From Lepidodermella squamata (taxonomy: Eukaryota; Gastrotricha), in the NCBI GenBank assembly GCA_047495785.1, contig JBLDXI010000007.1, forward strand, positions 124,001-188,000: DNA of 64,000 nucleotides, in the 5' to 3' direction. This document shows, in pieces, positions 23,611 through 34,576 of this stretch; positions within the stretch are counted from its first letter, which is position 1; the number at the start of each line of letters is the position of its first letter. The translations under genes and the position numbers were made by a program. The notes below the pieces were generated by a model. The model was not told where the DNA came from and searched no databases. It saw only the letters and a list, made by a program, of their open reading frames with translations.

Positions 23611-25335
23611 TTGAAATTACACAACGACAGTAAACGCTACAAAAATATAGTGAAAATAGGATATATAAACGGGCAAAATATGCGCAAACTTCATATCCTT
23701 CGTTAGAAAAAGTAATAAGGCATAAGGCCAGAGCTATAATAAAACCGATAATATAGGTATGTTCCTGATGTTAACGCTCAAACTGAACGCCGGAAACTAT
23801 CAGATTGTAATTCAGAAAAGCAGGAAAAGTGAAAATTAAACGGCTTTTAACAGTGCAGCTTAATCTGGATATACAGTATCTAACTTTACATACAATTCGA
23901 AACTAAAACCGAAGTCAGGGAAATGGACAAGGCGGAGTTGGAAGCAGGAACACCGAATGAGTTTCATAACTAAGAAAGTCAAGATTTCAGCCATAGACTG
24001 TAGAAGTTAAATTGCACCAGCAAAAGCCACAAGAATTGATCCTCTGATCTGAAATGCATCAACAAGTAAAACTCGCCGGCCCAACACACAAGGGAATGAG
24101 GCATCGTCAATCCTCATGTTGCAGAACTCATTCCAGATCAAACAAAAATCCAAAATTAAGGAGTTCTCAGTAAATACTGCTGAATTTAGCAAGTTCAATT
24201 GTCAACAAAGCTCAGCCATTAGCTCCACAAAACGTCACCAGCATTGGTGTGCACGTGCGGCACTTGTGTTTGTGTTGCAAAAACCGAAAAATACGTTAAG
24301 TCCGAGCAAGTTCAGTTTCAATCTGACAAAATAAGTTGACCTTCGCATGAATAAAAATATATGCACTATACTAAATTAAAACATTGTCATAATATTTGTT
24401 TGAAAATATATAAAATTTTAAAAAATTTTGCCCGCGTACTTTTTCCAGCAGCCATCAGCGTCCGTGTCCAGGTTTTAGGTTTTGTTTTTTCTTTGCGACT
24501 CTAAGAGGCTGTTGAGGAGCAGGTGGTTTTGTTCTTGGCTTCGGATTGAAGCTGTGTATATGTTATCTGCTGGCTCCTTGAATGACTTTCTGATGGAATT
24601 GTAGCGCTGAAATCTGTCGTTGCTCAAAGATAGACTGCTCAACTTCAGCGTCTAAACTCTAAACCGTTTTGAAAACTCTTGAACTAGAGCTATTCGATCG
24701 ACTTGGAGACCAAGTGTTATAGGCATAACGTTCTTTGATTATGTTGGCTTTCAGACAGGGTGGCAGAAAGTTTTTAAAACTCCGAGCTTTATCCTAGATC
24801 GAAAAAATTTCGTACAGGTTCTATGTAATGTTGGGGTTGATATGTGTTAATAGTGTTTATTTAGTAGAAAAACTGAGGGAGTATGACGCCTAAACATGTG
24901 TTCAATGTTAAAAGTTTTCGAAAACGTAAAAACGTTGCTCCACCCCGCCGACCTTTATCCTAGATAGTCTAGTAATCTAGGAACTTTCTGCCACCCTGCT
25001 TTCAGAGTTCAGAGACCAGCACAGGTCGAGAAATTTTCTCAAGCTTGAGCAATCAGGCATAGTCAGTATTGAAAAAATTAAGTGATGAACGAAGCCTGGA
25101 GAGAATTGAGACATATAAGGCTTATGACATATTGTGACATGTAAGAATAGCTTATTTCTTAAACGTTTTAATAGTCTCTCAAAACTCCTTACCTGGTCGA
25201 AAAGACATACACTCCGACGTTTCCTATTATTGCTGAGCACTTGGTTAGCTTTTAATTTGGTATTTATCGCCATAACTTTTGTTTTACGTTTCATTATAGA
25301 GATATCTGATTTTATGACATATGACAAAGTAATCT
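23611..25335. other. Intergenic between TOP1 and NTAN1, with one miniature transposon
   Basis: 1.7 kb with no supported coding frame. Holds the promoters of the divergent TOP1 and NTAN1 genes and a 243-bp hAT-like element at 24756-24998. Confidence 0.5.
24756..24998. mobile_element. hAT-like miniature inverted-repeat element (MITE)
   Basis: Perfect 17-bp terminal inverted repeats: CAGGGTGGCAGAAAGTT at 24756-24772 and its complement at 24982-24998. They are flanked by an exact 8-bp direct repeat, CTTTCAGA, at 24748-24755 and 24999-25006. An 8-bp target duplication plus ends beginning CAGGG is the pattern of the hAT superfamily. There is no transposase frame in the 243 bp, so it is non-autonomous. 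The intact duplication suggests a fairly recent insertion. Confidence 0.85.
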
Positions 25336-26295
25336 ATGGTATTGGTAGCTGATTATTCTACAGTTAATGCACCCGAAAGCGAAGAAGAGTTGAGTAAGCT
25401 TTTACTGGAATTGCACCAGGCCAAATCAAATGTCGTGACTGAATTTGAAACCACTGATACTGTCGAGTTTCCTCGAGATCGTAAAGAAGCAGTTTTATAT
25501 GTTGCAGAAGGAGAATGGGCTACAGTGCCTTTTAATGATTGCCTTGATATTATCGGAGCCGACGAAGCTACGACTTGCCATGTCGTGGCATTAATTGATA
25601 GCGATAGTCGGCTATGTAGTTTAGCCCACTTGAATGGATGGGAGACATCAAATATGTTGAATGCCATGGTGCAATCGTTCAAAGAGTGCCGAGTGTTGGA
25701 TGTGCATATTCTTGGCGGCTTCCTTGATCCCAAAGAAACTTCTTTAAAGCTGGCATTGGAGATTTTACATTTCTTTTGTCTGAAGACAAATGTTGAATTC
25801 CGGTTAAAGATTGCCTGTTTTTACTCTGCAAATAATGTGTATCTACACTCAAAGGCCTTTCCAAAGTTTTACGGTCTTGCAGTTTTACTCCAGAATGGCA
25901 GAGTTTTCCCGGCGAACTTCTCTTGGAAAGGACCGGAATCTACCGTTCGATCTTGTCGCATGTATGCTAGAGATGATAGTATTGATGTCACCGATCAGGT
26001 ATCAGAGCGATGCTGCTATAATTTGGCTGACAAAGAGCTCACCATACATCCGATAAGATATCACTGCCCCAATTACTCCCGCATGGTGCTATCATGGTCA
26101 GACTCTGATATACTAAAGAATTTCTCCACGTCTCCAGATCAAGAAAGAGAAGGCTTCGTTGCCCATGTTAAAGCAGCGTTATCGTTTATGATTCAAAACC
26201 GTGATTGGAAAAAGACATTCCCTCGAGGCCAGCCGAGGACTTTCAAATTAGCAAAATCGGACGGTGGAGTTGAATGGGTTCTCATAAACAGATAA
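25336..26295 (+). CDS. NTAN1: Protein N-terminal asparagine amidohydrolase
   Basis: Deamidates N-terminal Asn to Asp, feeding proteins into the Arg/N-degron pathway. Single exon, 319 residues (human 310). The active-site block GADEATTCHVVAL contains the nucleophile Cys81. Other family landmarks are VLDVHILGGFLDPKETS, FPKFYGLAVLLQNGRVFPA, RMYARDDSIDV and ILKNFSTSPDQE. An adjacent acidic extension at the N-terminus is short. The stop lies 191 bp before the xylulokinase start on the same strand and I see no AATAAA between them, which would fit a polycistronic unit or a non-canonical signal. Confidence 0.93.
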   Translation: MVLVADYSTVNAPESEEELSKLLLELHQAKSNVVTEFETTDTVEFPRDRKEAVLYVAEGEWATVPFNDCLDIIGADEATTCHVVALIDSDSRLCSLAHLNGWETSNMLNAMVQSFKECRVLDVHILGGFLDPKETSLKLALEILHFFCLKTNVEFRLKIACFYSANNVYLHSKAFPKFYGLAVLLQNGRVFPANFSWKGPESTVRSCRMYARDDSIDVTDQVSERCCYNLADKELTIHPIRYHCPNYSRMVLSWSDSDILKNFSTSPDQEREGFVAHVKAALSFMIQNRDWKKTFPRGQPRTFKLAKSDGGVEWVLINR

Positions 26296-26486
26296 ATCGA
26301 GACATTTTCTGTTTGGCACTCTGTGATGTATGCTTGTGAAAAGTTTATTAGAATAGGTATGGCTACGATATCAATGATGGACAATTCTTGATTTTTATGA
26401 TTTATCTTAATTATATTTTTGAAGATGAACATCATATTGTTGCAAATTGTTTCACTTTGATTTAGAATTTGTTAAAAAATTGCAGA

Positions 26487-28117
26487 ATGGGAGATCTATT
26501 TCTCGGTTTCGACCTGAGCACTCAGCAGATAAAATGCTGCGCTTTGGATTCGCATCTACACGCGATAGATGAAGTTGTCGTTGATTTTGAGGTGGACTTG
26601 CCTCATTACAAAACCACCAGAGGATATATTGCCCGAAGTGATGGTTCGAAAGAAGTTGTCGCTCCTGTGGCAATGTTCATTGAGGCCACAGATTTGGTTT
26701 TCGAGCGCTTAAGAGTCAAAGGCTTCCCCTTTCATCGTGTGAAAGGAATTAGTGGCGATGCGCAACAGCATGGCACTGTGTATTGGAATGAGAACGCCGA
26801 AGCTTCTCTAGATACTTTAAATCCATCCGAAAAATTAACGACTCAGCTAGGAAGTTGTTTTTCGAAAAGCGTGTCGCCAATATGGATGGACTTCTCTACC
26901 ACTCCGCAATGCGATGAAATGAGAGCTAAATTTGGAGAGCAGAAAATTCTAGAGATCACAGGCTCTGTACCAACTGAGAGGTTTGGTGGACCTCAAATAT
27001 TGCGTTTGGTACAAACGGATCCAAAAACATACGAAGCTACCCATCGTATATCGCTTATTAGCAGCTTTTTCTGCACTCTGTTTGTCGGAAAATTCGCGCC
27101 GATCGATTACAATGAAGCAACAGGAACCAACTTGTTTGATTTCAAGTCAAAACAGTGGGATCCTGAAATATGCAACTTCATTAGTCCGACTTTGATTTCG
27201 AAATTGGGCCAGGCCGTGCCCTCAGAAACCATCGTCGGGCCTATAAGTAACTACTTTGTGAAACGTTACGGGTTTAAGGAGGATTTTTGCCAAGTCATCG
27301 CTTTTACTGGCGACAACGCTGCTTCGTTATTCGCGTCTGGTTTGAAACGCGACGACGTATTGGTTACTTTGGGCAGCAGCGATTGCGACTTTTTTGTAAC
27401 TGACCAGCCTACACCTAGAGCTGGATGTCATGTCATGGGCAGCGCGACTAGTCCCGATGAGTATTTTTCACTTTGCTGCTTCAAGAACAGCTCACTTGCT
27501 CGGCAGAAAGTCCGTGACGATTGCGGCTTGAAAACGTGGGAAGATTTCGATGAATCAATAGAAAAGTCGACAAATCCAGGAAATGACGGAAATCTTGGGT
27601 TGTACTTCTTCGTCCCGGATTCATGCCCTCCTGGGGCACAGGGAGTTGTTCGAAAGGATAAAAATGGGAATTCACTAGAACAATTCTCGAGCCCTGCCAT
27701 TGAATGCCGTGCAATTCTAGAGAGCCAAATAACAGCCCGGCTTTGGCACGCTGAGCAATCTGGTAAATTATATAATTCAAAATCTTGTCATCAGATATTT
27801 TTATGTCGCTGAATTTAGGGTTTGTCTTGAAGCCGGGTGTGACCAGGGTTTTACTGACTGGCGGAGCTTCGAAAAATAAATCGATTCCGCAGATATTTGC
27901 CGACGTGTTCGGCGCTGATGTATTCATTACCGATAATCCCAATTCCGCGGCTTTCGGCTGTGCTCTACGGGCAATGCATGGCTTGAAACTCCTCGATCTA
28001 AAGCTAATTGATGGAGGAGATTGGCGGAAAATTGCTAGTTACCGAAAGGATTATAGCGAAATATATGCCAAATTGAAGGAACGTTACGCCAAGGAACTGC
28101 CCAGTCTCATTCATTGA
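26487..28117 (+). CDS. XYLB: Xylulokinase, copy 1 (residues consistent with activity)
   Basis: FGGY-family kinase that makes xylulose 5-phosphate from D-xylulose in the glucuronate-xylulose path. Exons 26487-27762 and 27819-28117 give 524 residues (human 536). The N-terminal LFLGFDLSTQQIKC is the ATPase fold start. Sugar-site residues expected from the human enzyme are all there: His95 in QQHG, Arg165 in TERFGG, Asp276 and Asn277 in TGDNAAS. The C-terminal domain has VLLTGGASKNKSIPQIFADVFG and the alanine-rich ATP helix. The start ATG is one base after an ATTGCAG acceptor; the frame is open slightly upstream without ATG. It is followed by an ankyrin gene only 128 bp downstream, and has a divergent paralogue at 32.1-34.5 kb. 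Confidence 0.94.
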
Positions 28118-28245
28118 GAAAACGAATTTCCACCTTATTTTATCGCCCATATTTTCTTGTGATTCTCCTAGTCAAATGGTGCTAATCCTTCCTTGATCAA
28201 AGTTAATTTAACACACATTTATCCAATATATAGGTGTTAAAGGGA

Positions 28246-29928
28246 ATGTTTATCGCACCTAGCATTGCTTCTTCGCTGGTGCAGCTGGTTCTTCAAAATT
28301 CGCCTGAGGGAAATCGAGAATTGAACCGTGTCATAGATGGCGCTAATTTAACATCGCATCTACCGCTAGTCCAAGCAATTCATGCCGCCGTCCGTAGCGG
28401 AAATATTGAAGCTTTCAAAATACTGCTTTCAAAAAGCAGCCCAGATGAAATCAAGAAGATTCTCAATACCCAGATGGAATACACATCCGATAGTACGATG
28501 CCGTTATTTTTAGCCGCGGCAATCGGCGGAAACGTTGCTATGGTCCAGCTGCTGCTTGAATACGGCGCTGATCCCAACTCGAAAATTGCCGGCGTCGATG
28601 TTACCATCCTTTGCTTTATTTGCTTCAATAAATTCCGCGAGGATCCAAACAGATTCAGCCAGGTAATTATTTTTATTTTCAAAATTACATGTTTCTTCTT
28701 GGAAATTTTCAATGTAAACAAGAGTGCATAAAACTTTGGTCCATTTTATCTTGTTATTGTCTGAAGATGGAATGAGATGACGTCAAAACGTCACAAACTA
28801 CGATGGACCAAAGTTTTATGTACCGCTGTTTAAACAAGATGAATGGTAAACTGAGTATATCTAGCTGAGCATATTTTTATACATAGTTGCCCTTGTTGCC
28901 TACACTTTTTTAATCAAATTAAACTCTTATTAAATTACATTTTGGCCGGTTTTGTTGTTTTGACACGAATGACTTGACCTGGTGGTGGACTGTGGACTGG
29001 TTTTATTGATGATTCTTCTTTAGTTGAGCCTTAAATGAAAAATAATGTAAACATGTTAATATGAGTAATTGAAATATTCTTTAATTCCTTATTTGAAATT
29101 GTATTTATTTTTCAGGTTATTACTCTGCTGCTCGATCACGGCGTGGACTTGTCGATTGCCTCGAAATACAACAACGGCGCATTTAGCTCCAGCTATTTAC
29201 CGCTTCATTTCAGCGCCGAATTAGCGAAAAATGCACCTTTGCTAGCGAAAAGAATCGTTGACAATACGCCGCCGAAATGCTACGACCTGCCAGCCGTAGT
29301 TCGGTTTGGCACGTGTTTTTCTCAAGACGCGGTCGGAACCCCGCTAAGTTTGGCCATCCAACGGGCAGTTATCATTGCCGAGGCGTGTGAAATGTTCAAA
29401 AACCACCCAGGCGATCAGTTCGGCCACGTCCACAATCCATTCCGGGAGGAACATCGAAATCTCAGCGAAACTTTCTGCCGGCGCCTCATTCACAACGTCG
29501 CGCTGCCGCTGATGCAATACGGCGCTGCTTTAAATCCAGACCCGTTATCGGTACCAAATGACAGCTACCGAATCATGTTCACCGATTCGTTTCTAAGCTC
29601 GGTTTTGTATCCGTATCTCGACAACCCGAGCGGTATGTTCATCAGATTTATCGTCGCTGCCCGCCAGACGTCGCGAATCGACGTATCAGCGCTTGAAATG
29701 AAGCAGTCGGCAAGTCACCCGTATTCCAGCCACGTTACGACTCAATACCAACGGATCTTGCAAATATTGAAACCGTTATTCCCACTCAGCCTTCAGGAGA
29801 TGTGTCGCATTTCGATATTGAAGAGCCTTCCGAAAGGCCCGGTGCGGGAGAAGGCGATTGCTGAACTCAGCTTGCCACCTATGCTGACAGCTTTCTTGCA
29901 GTTTCCCGAGTTCGCGCTTCAGCTATGA
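28246..29928 (+). CDS. Ankyrin repeat and SOCS box protein, copy A
   Basis: Exons 28246-28662 and 29116-29928 give 409 residues. Three to four ankyrin repeats occupy the first ~160 residues (for example PLFLAAAIGGNVAMVQLLLEYGADPNSK), with a possible further repeat near YLPLHFSAELAK. The C-terminus PLSLQEMCRISILKSL, then LSLPPMLTAFL, matches the SOCS box (SLQ-x-LCR, LP-xx-L-xx-YL), which binds elongin B/C and cullin-5. Proteins of this build act as substrate receptors of ubiquitin ligases; the target is unknown. The start is the first ATG after an ATATAG acceptor-like site. The 453-bp intron contains a palindromic insertion. It is paralogous with the gene at 30532-31767. Confidence 0.78.
28724..28830. 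mobile_element. Possible palindromic MITE in the ASB-A intron
   Basis: An 18-bp perfect inverted repeat (28727-28744 with 28803-28820) lies between 9-bp direct repeats TAAACAAGA at 28715-28723 and 28831-28839. A 9-bp duplication would fit a Mutator-like element, but the arms do not reach the duplication symmetrically, so the boundaries are uncertain. Confidence 0.4.
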
Positions 29929-30531
29929 TGACAAAATGCGAACTAAACTTCATTTCCATGTTGTGCATTTACCATGTTGTTGTTGTCAATAGATCCGATT
30001 GAATCCGTAAATTTTCGGCCGGCCTGAAGTTTGGAATTATTTAGTTCCAATGCTTGCGTCCTCATTATTGCCCTCCTTTAAGTTTGCAAGGATGTTTGAA
30101 AGCTTTGAAATGTTTGAAAAATTGAAATTTGTTAGGATTTGATCAGATCGATTGGCAGACAACTTTATTTTTCTTCGATTTGCAAAGCATTGACGTTCGT
30201 TGAATTTTACACAAATATAAAGCTGTGCTTATTAGAGATTGGAGAAGGATATATCTATAAAGGGAACGAATTATGAAACGAATGTATTGAGATGTTGGTA
30301 AAATGAAACATTTCTAAATATTCCCAAGTATTTCACAACTTTATGAGCTTCTACAGACCATTATTTTCGTATAAATTGAATTCGGAATGACCTGATAATA
30401 CCTTATATTATTTCTTGAAATGCTGTTAATATTGTTACAGTAATATTTTGGTTCAAGTAAAAACTTTCATTTGTATTTAAATCGTGATAATAATTTTTGT
30501 TATTTTTAGAATTTGTTATAACGATCGCATT
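29929..30531. other. Spacer between the two ASB genes
   Basis: 603 bp, AT-rich, no gene. Ends with a TTATTTTTAG acceptor-like tract at about 30509, 22 bp before the next ATG. Confidence 0.5.
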
Positions 30532-31767
30532 ATGGATATAGACGCCGAGGTGTTCAAACAAACGCTGGTTAAATTGTTCTGGAAGAAAGACGCCGAGATC
30601 GTGTCTCAAATTCGTGCGCTATTGGATCAAAAATCGCGAGATTCAAAGCTATTTTCGATCGAAGTTTTCGCACCGGCTATTCACCAGGCGATCGCTGGTG
30701 GCCATACGACGGTGCTCAAACTTCTGTTGGACCGTTGCAAGTGCTCAACATCTGAAATGGTTGATATTCTGAACAGAAAAGTGATGAATCAAGCCGTTCC
30801 TATCGAACTGGCGGCTGCTCAAAACGACGAAGAAATGTTGGAAGTGTTGTTGAAAGCCGGCGCAGATGCTAACGCGAAACTCGACGGACGCAACGTGACA
30901 GTTTTCGCGTTTGTTTGCGGCAACTACGACGGCCACGACGTGCGAGAACCAGCGCCGCATCTCAACAAAACGATCAGCCTTTTCCTCGAATTCGGAGCTG
31001 ATATCCTCCTCGAATCGTCGTACGATTTCGCAAACTACCTTCATCTCTCTGACCCAGCTGAAAGTGGACTGCCCGGCGTGAAAAATACGTTTTTACCCAT
31101 TCATTTATGCGGCGAGTTGGCGAAACGATCTTCTGAGGCGTCGAAGCGAATAATCGACGCAACGCCTAGTCGAATTTACGACTCAGTTTCGTTGTCTGCG
31201 GTGGGAACGTGCGGTTTCGGCCACGTCGGATCGCCGCTTTCAATCGCAGTTTTCCACGGCCTGGTCGAGGAAACGCTGCACTATTCCGCGATTGCCAATC
31301 ACATCTACGCCGAGTCGATCGACGACGGCGAGATAATGGACGAGAATGTGGACGAGCATTTCGAATCTGTCACCCGGCGCGTCTACCTCGGAGCTGTTTG
31401 GCCGTTGTTTCTGGCTGGAGCTCGACTACTGCCGGACCCGTTTGCCAATCGCAGCTCAGACTATTGGCGGGATTTGCTCAATGCGGATGATTTGTTGTTC
31501 AAAGCGTGCCGTAATTCAAACTGGTCTTTGCTCGAATTTGTCGCGGCTGCTCGGGCGCGAAGTGGCGTAGATTTTATGCCCAGCAATAACGAAGCTTCCA
31601 ATAGGCTTAGTGCAATTTTTCCGCTATCTCTGCAAAAAATTTGCCGTTTTGTGATCTCTAATGCGTTGCCTAAGGGTTTTAAATCTCGCAAACAAGCCAT
31701 AGAATCTCTTCAGCTGCCTTCTGAACTCAACGAATTTTTACAGTACCCGGAATTTATTTTAAAATAG
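30532..31767 (+). CDS. Ankyrin repeat and SOCS box protein, copy B
   Basis: Single coding exon, 411 residues. Collinear with copy A: ankyrin repeats (IHQAIAGGHTTVLKLLLDRC; PIELAAAQNDEEMLEVLLKAG), the conserved LPIHLCGELAKRSSEASKRI segment, and a C-terminal SOCS box PLSLQKICRFVISNAL with LPSELNEFLQYPEF. Copy A has an intron after its third repeat that this gene lacks at the equivalent place, so one copy lost or gained an intron after duplication. The start is the first ATG after the TTTTTAG acceptor-like site. AATAAA is at 31827-31832. Role as a cullin-5 substrate receptor is inferred from the SOCS box. Confidence 0.78.
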   Translation: MDIDAEVFKQTLVKLFWKKDAEIVSQIRALLDQKSRDSKLFSIEVFAPAIHQAIAGGHTTVLKLLLDRCKCSTSEMVDILNRKVMNQAVPIELAAAQNDEEMLEVLLKAGADANAKLDGRNVTVFAFVCGNYDGHDVREPAPHLNKTISLFLEFGADILLESSYDFANYLHLSDPAESGLPGVKNTFLPIHLCGELAKRSSEASKRIIDATPSRIYDSVSLSAVGTCGFGHVGSPLSIAVFHGLVEETLHYSAIANHIYAESIDDGEIMDENVDEHFESVTRRVYLGAVWPLFLAGARLLPDPFANRSSDYWRDLLNADDLLFKACRNSNWSLLEFVAAARARSGVDFMPSNNEASNRLSAIFPLSLQKICRFVISNALPKGFKSRKQAIESLQLPSELNEFLQYPEFILK

Positions 31768-31826
31768 ACACTTGTTTTGTTGTGAAGATAAATGTACACG
31801 TATGTATGACCCTATGATATAATATA

Positions 31827-31832
31827 AATAAA
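31827..31832 (+). terminator. Polyadenylation signal of ASB copy B
   Basis: AATAAA 60 bp after the stop codon. Confidence 0.6.
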
Positions 31833-32053
31833 GCACTCGTTTTTACTAGCTGAATGCGCTTCGTCTATAACAAAAAAAAACTGCGTAGCCTACGCCAAAA
31901 GTCCGGAGTGGCTGGAGTCTTGTGTCCGAAGTCCAGGGTCATTTAACATGTATAAAAGAGCGGTTTTACTATCAAGTTACCACAGCATTTATCGTAGCTG
32001 ATAATTTTGCGGCCCGCTTTTATACGACATGGTGCCTGTTATATGTAGAAAAT

Positions 32054-34480
32054 ATGGCTGAAACTTATTATCTCGGTTTCGACCTCTCCACTCAGACTTT
32101 GAAGGCGTCGATTGTCGATTTGAACTGCGACATCGTCTGCGAGGAGTCGGTTGATCCCGAGTTTGATCTGCCTCAATATGGAACAGTTCGATCTCACTAC
32201 GAAAATGAGGCAACTAAAGAGGTGACAACTCCTGTCCTCATGTGGGTCGAAGCCATCGAGTTGGTGCTAAACCGCCTTAAAGCAATTTTCCCACATTTCG
32301 ATAAAATTGCTGCAGTAACTGGCGGGAGTCAGCAATGTGGCACAGTATATTGGCGTAAACACGTTGCTCAAACAGCTTTATCAGAACTAGATCCAGGCAA
32401 AAGTCTAGCCGAGCAGTTGAGAAACAGTTTTACAATCGCGAACTCAGCAATTTGGCTCGACTCATCAAGTCGGCCGTACTGCGAACAGCTTGTCAAACGG
32501 TTCGGGGTAGACACGATTTTGCAAATCACAGGCTACGTACCAACTTTGGGCCTGGCTGGTCCTAGAATTTTGAAAACAATTGTGACAAAGCCGAGCGAGT
32601 ACGCCGAGACTGAGCGAATTTCGATGATGTCCAGCTTTGCGTGCAGTCTTTTCCTGGGGCGGCTGGCGCCGACTGATTACCAGGACGGGATAACAACAAT
32701 GCTTTTCGACTACAAACAGCGCACTTGGTCCGGATATTTGTGCGATAATATTGACCCTGATTTGCGGACAAAACTTGGCCCGATCGTGCCATCATCAAGC
32801 ATTCTAGGCAATATCAGTCCCTATTTTGTTGAAAAATTCGGATTCTCGCCGTCTTGTAAAGTCGTTGTTTGGACAGGTGAGAGCAACATGCATTTTTTTA
32901 TTTTACCATTTCCTTAAATTCATTAAACTTAGTATAGAAAAATCACGGAAAAAATGGTACATTGTGGCATTGGTTTTATTTTAGTAAAAATTATGCGCTC
33001 GTAAGAGATTTATTTTTGTTCAAAAACGGACCAGAATGATGCCCTTTTCACGGACTCGGAAAATTAGCTAGGATAGATTGAGGAATATTAATATTCATGA
33101 GGTGTCTTGAAACTAGGACATTCTTATAGCGTAAAAAATCTGACCAAAAATGAGCTATTATCACCAAGTTAGGATAAATCTAAAGTATTTTTTGCTAAAA
33201 TTTCTCCTGCAACTTTGCTCGTTCTTATTGCATCTGAATTATAATTAGCACCTCATGAATATTCAGATTTGTAAACCTAATAAAACTACCCTGTCTGTCC
33301 GAGTTACGCTTTCCCTTATCTTTGTGTTATTCAGGCGCATGCTAATATTAGCTCAAGCGCGTGCGAGATATTTTTATTTTCAACGCAGCGAACTTCAACT
33401 GGCGCAGCTTCTAAATATCACTGCATGAGAGGAAAATTAGGTGCATAATAAATGTGAGAGCGAAAACGTTAAAAATGCCACCTTAATTATTTTTAAGATG
33501 AAACACACTGTTCCCCCTAATTTTTTATCGCGCGATAGAACTAGGCGGACATTTTCATGTGACTGACAACGGGCCAGCTTTAACAGCTGCTAGTAGAGTG
33601 GGACATAGGCTATTATTATTGTGAATTTCGTGTCACATCGATTGGCATGAAAACATGTACGAGGAGAAAGACTAAAAATATTAATTTTTCTTTTACAAAT
33701 TTTTCAGGTGATAACGGCGGCTCAATCGTTGGATCTGGGATTTGTCACGGCGATGTATTTCTCACGATGGGAACAGGTGACTGCCTCGAATTCTTATCCC
33801 GTGAACTGCCGGTTTGTTCGAAAAAGGGCGGCTTCATGTTCATAAATCCACTCGATAATAAAACCTACGCATATGCAATTGGTTGGAAAAACGCCGCGCT
33901 GGCTCGAGATCGAGTCCGCCGTGAATGCAACTATTCGACCTGGGAAGAATTTGAGGACGCTGTCGCCAGTCGCCCGCCTGGAAATTCCGGCAATATCGGA
34001 CTCTATTTCTTCCAACCCGATGTCATGCCGCTTTTCGCTTATGGCGTAGTCCGCCAGAACGCTAATGGCCTCAACGTCGATGCGTTCGATGCGCCAACCG
34101 AATGCCGAGCCATAATTGAAAGCCAAATGTTACAGCGTCGATACGACTCGGAGCAGCTTGGCCTGAAACTGAGCCCGCAGACGAGGCTGCTACTAACCGG
34201 CGGTCCTTCGATGAGCCCGGCGATTCGCCAAATCACCGCCGATATATTCGGCGTGCCAGTTTACGGCATGGACACTGTCAATTCGTGTAGTTACGGCGGA
34301 GCTTTACGAGCGTACTACGCCCTGAAAAATCAAACTGAAGTCGACGAGGAGATTTCGCGAAGGAAATGGATTTTACTAGCCGAACCACGGGCAGAATTCG
34401 CGGCGATCTACGCAGAAATGCTAAAACGCTACGCTGAACTAGTCGAACCATTGATTCCACCTTATTTTGCTAGTTGTTGA
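32054..34480 (+). CDS. Xylulokinase-like protein, copy 2 (altered sugar site)
   Basis: Exons 32054-32876 and 33708-34480, with an 831-bp intron, give 531 residues. It aligns end to end with copy 1, starting YYLGFDLSTQTLKAS and including LLLTGGPSMSPAIRQITADIFG. The catalytic Asp276 and Asn277 remain (GDNGG, across the splice). Two sugar-contacting positions differ: QQHG is QQCG (Cys95) and TERFGG is TLGLAG (Gly166 in place of Arg). The paired AAS after the catalytic Asp is also GGS. The fold looks intact and the frame is open, so this is a conserved gene and not a pseudogene, but it probably uses another substrate or is a non-catalytic kinase. The single intron is not at the same site as in copy 1. 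The frame is open upstream to 31922, but the ATG at 32054 matches the family N-terminus. Confidence 0.85.
33090..33263. repeat. 15-bp inverted repeat inside the copy 2 xylulokinase intron
   Basis: AATATTCATGAGGTG at 33090-33104 and its exact complement at 33249-33263 bound 174 bp. It resembles a small MITE, which would explain why this intron is 831 bp against the usual ~50. No clear target duplication. Confidence 0.35.
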
Positions 34481-34576
34481 ATGTCTTTCTATCAATTGAT
34501 CCTCAGATTTTAATGTATGATATTATTGTTGATTAATTACAATTTTTTTGAATTTATTAGATATTTTTCTAAAAAA

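Noticed and set aside
26487-28117. Xylulokinase genes as recent bacterial acquisitions
   Set aside because: They match the animal XYLB family, carry introns and have base composition like their neighbours.
31922-32053. 44-residue N-terminal extension of xylulokinase copy 2
   Set aside because: The family N-terminus begins right after the ATG at 32054, and the extension has no similarity to a targeting signal.
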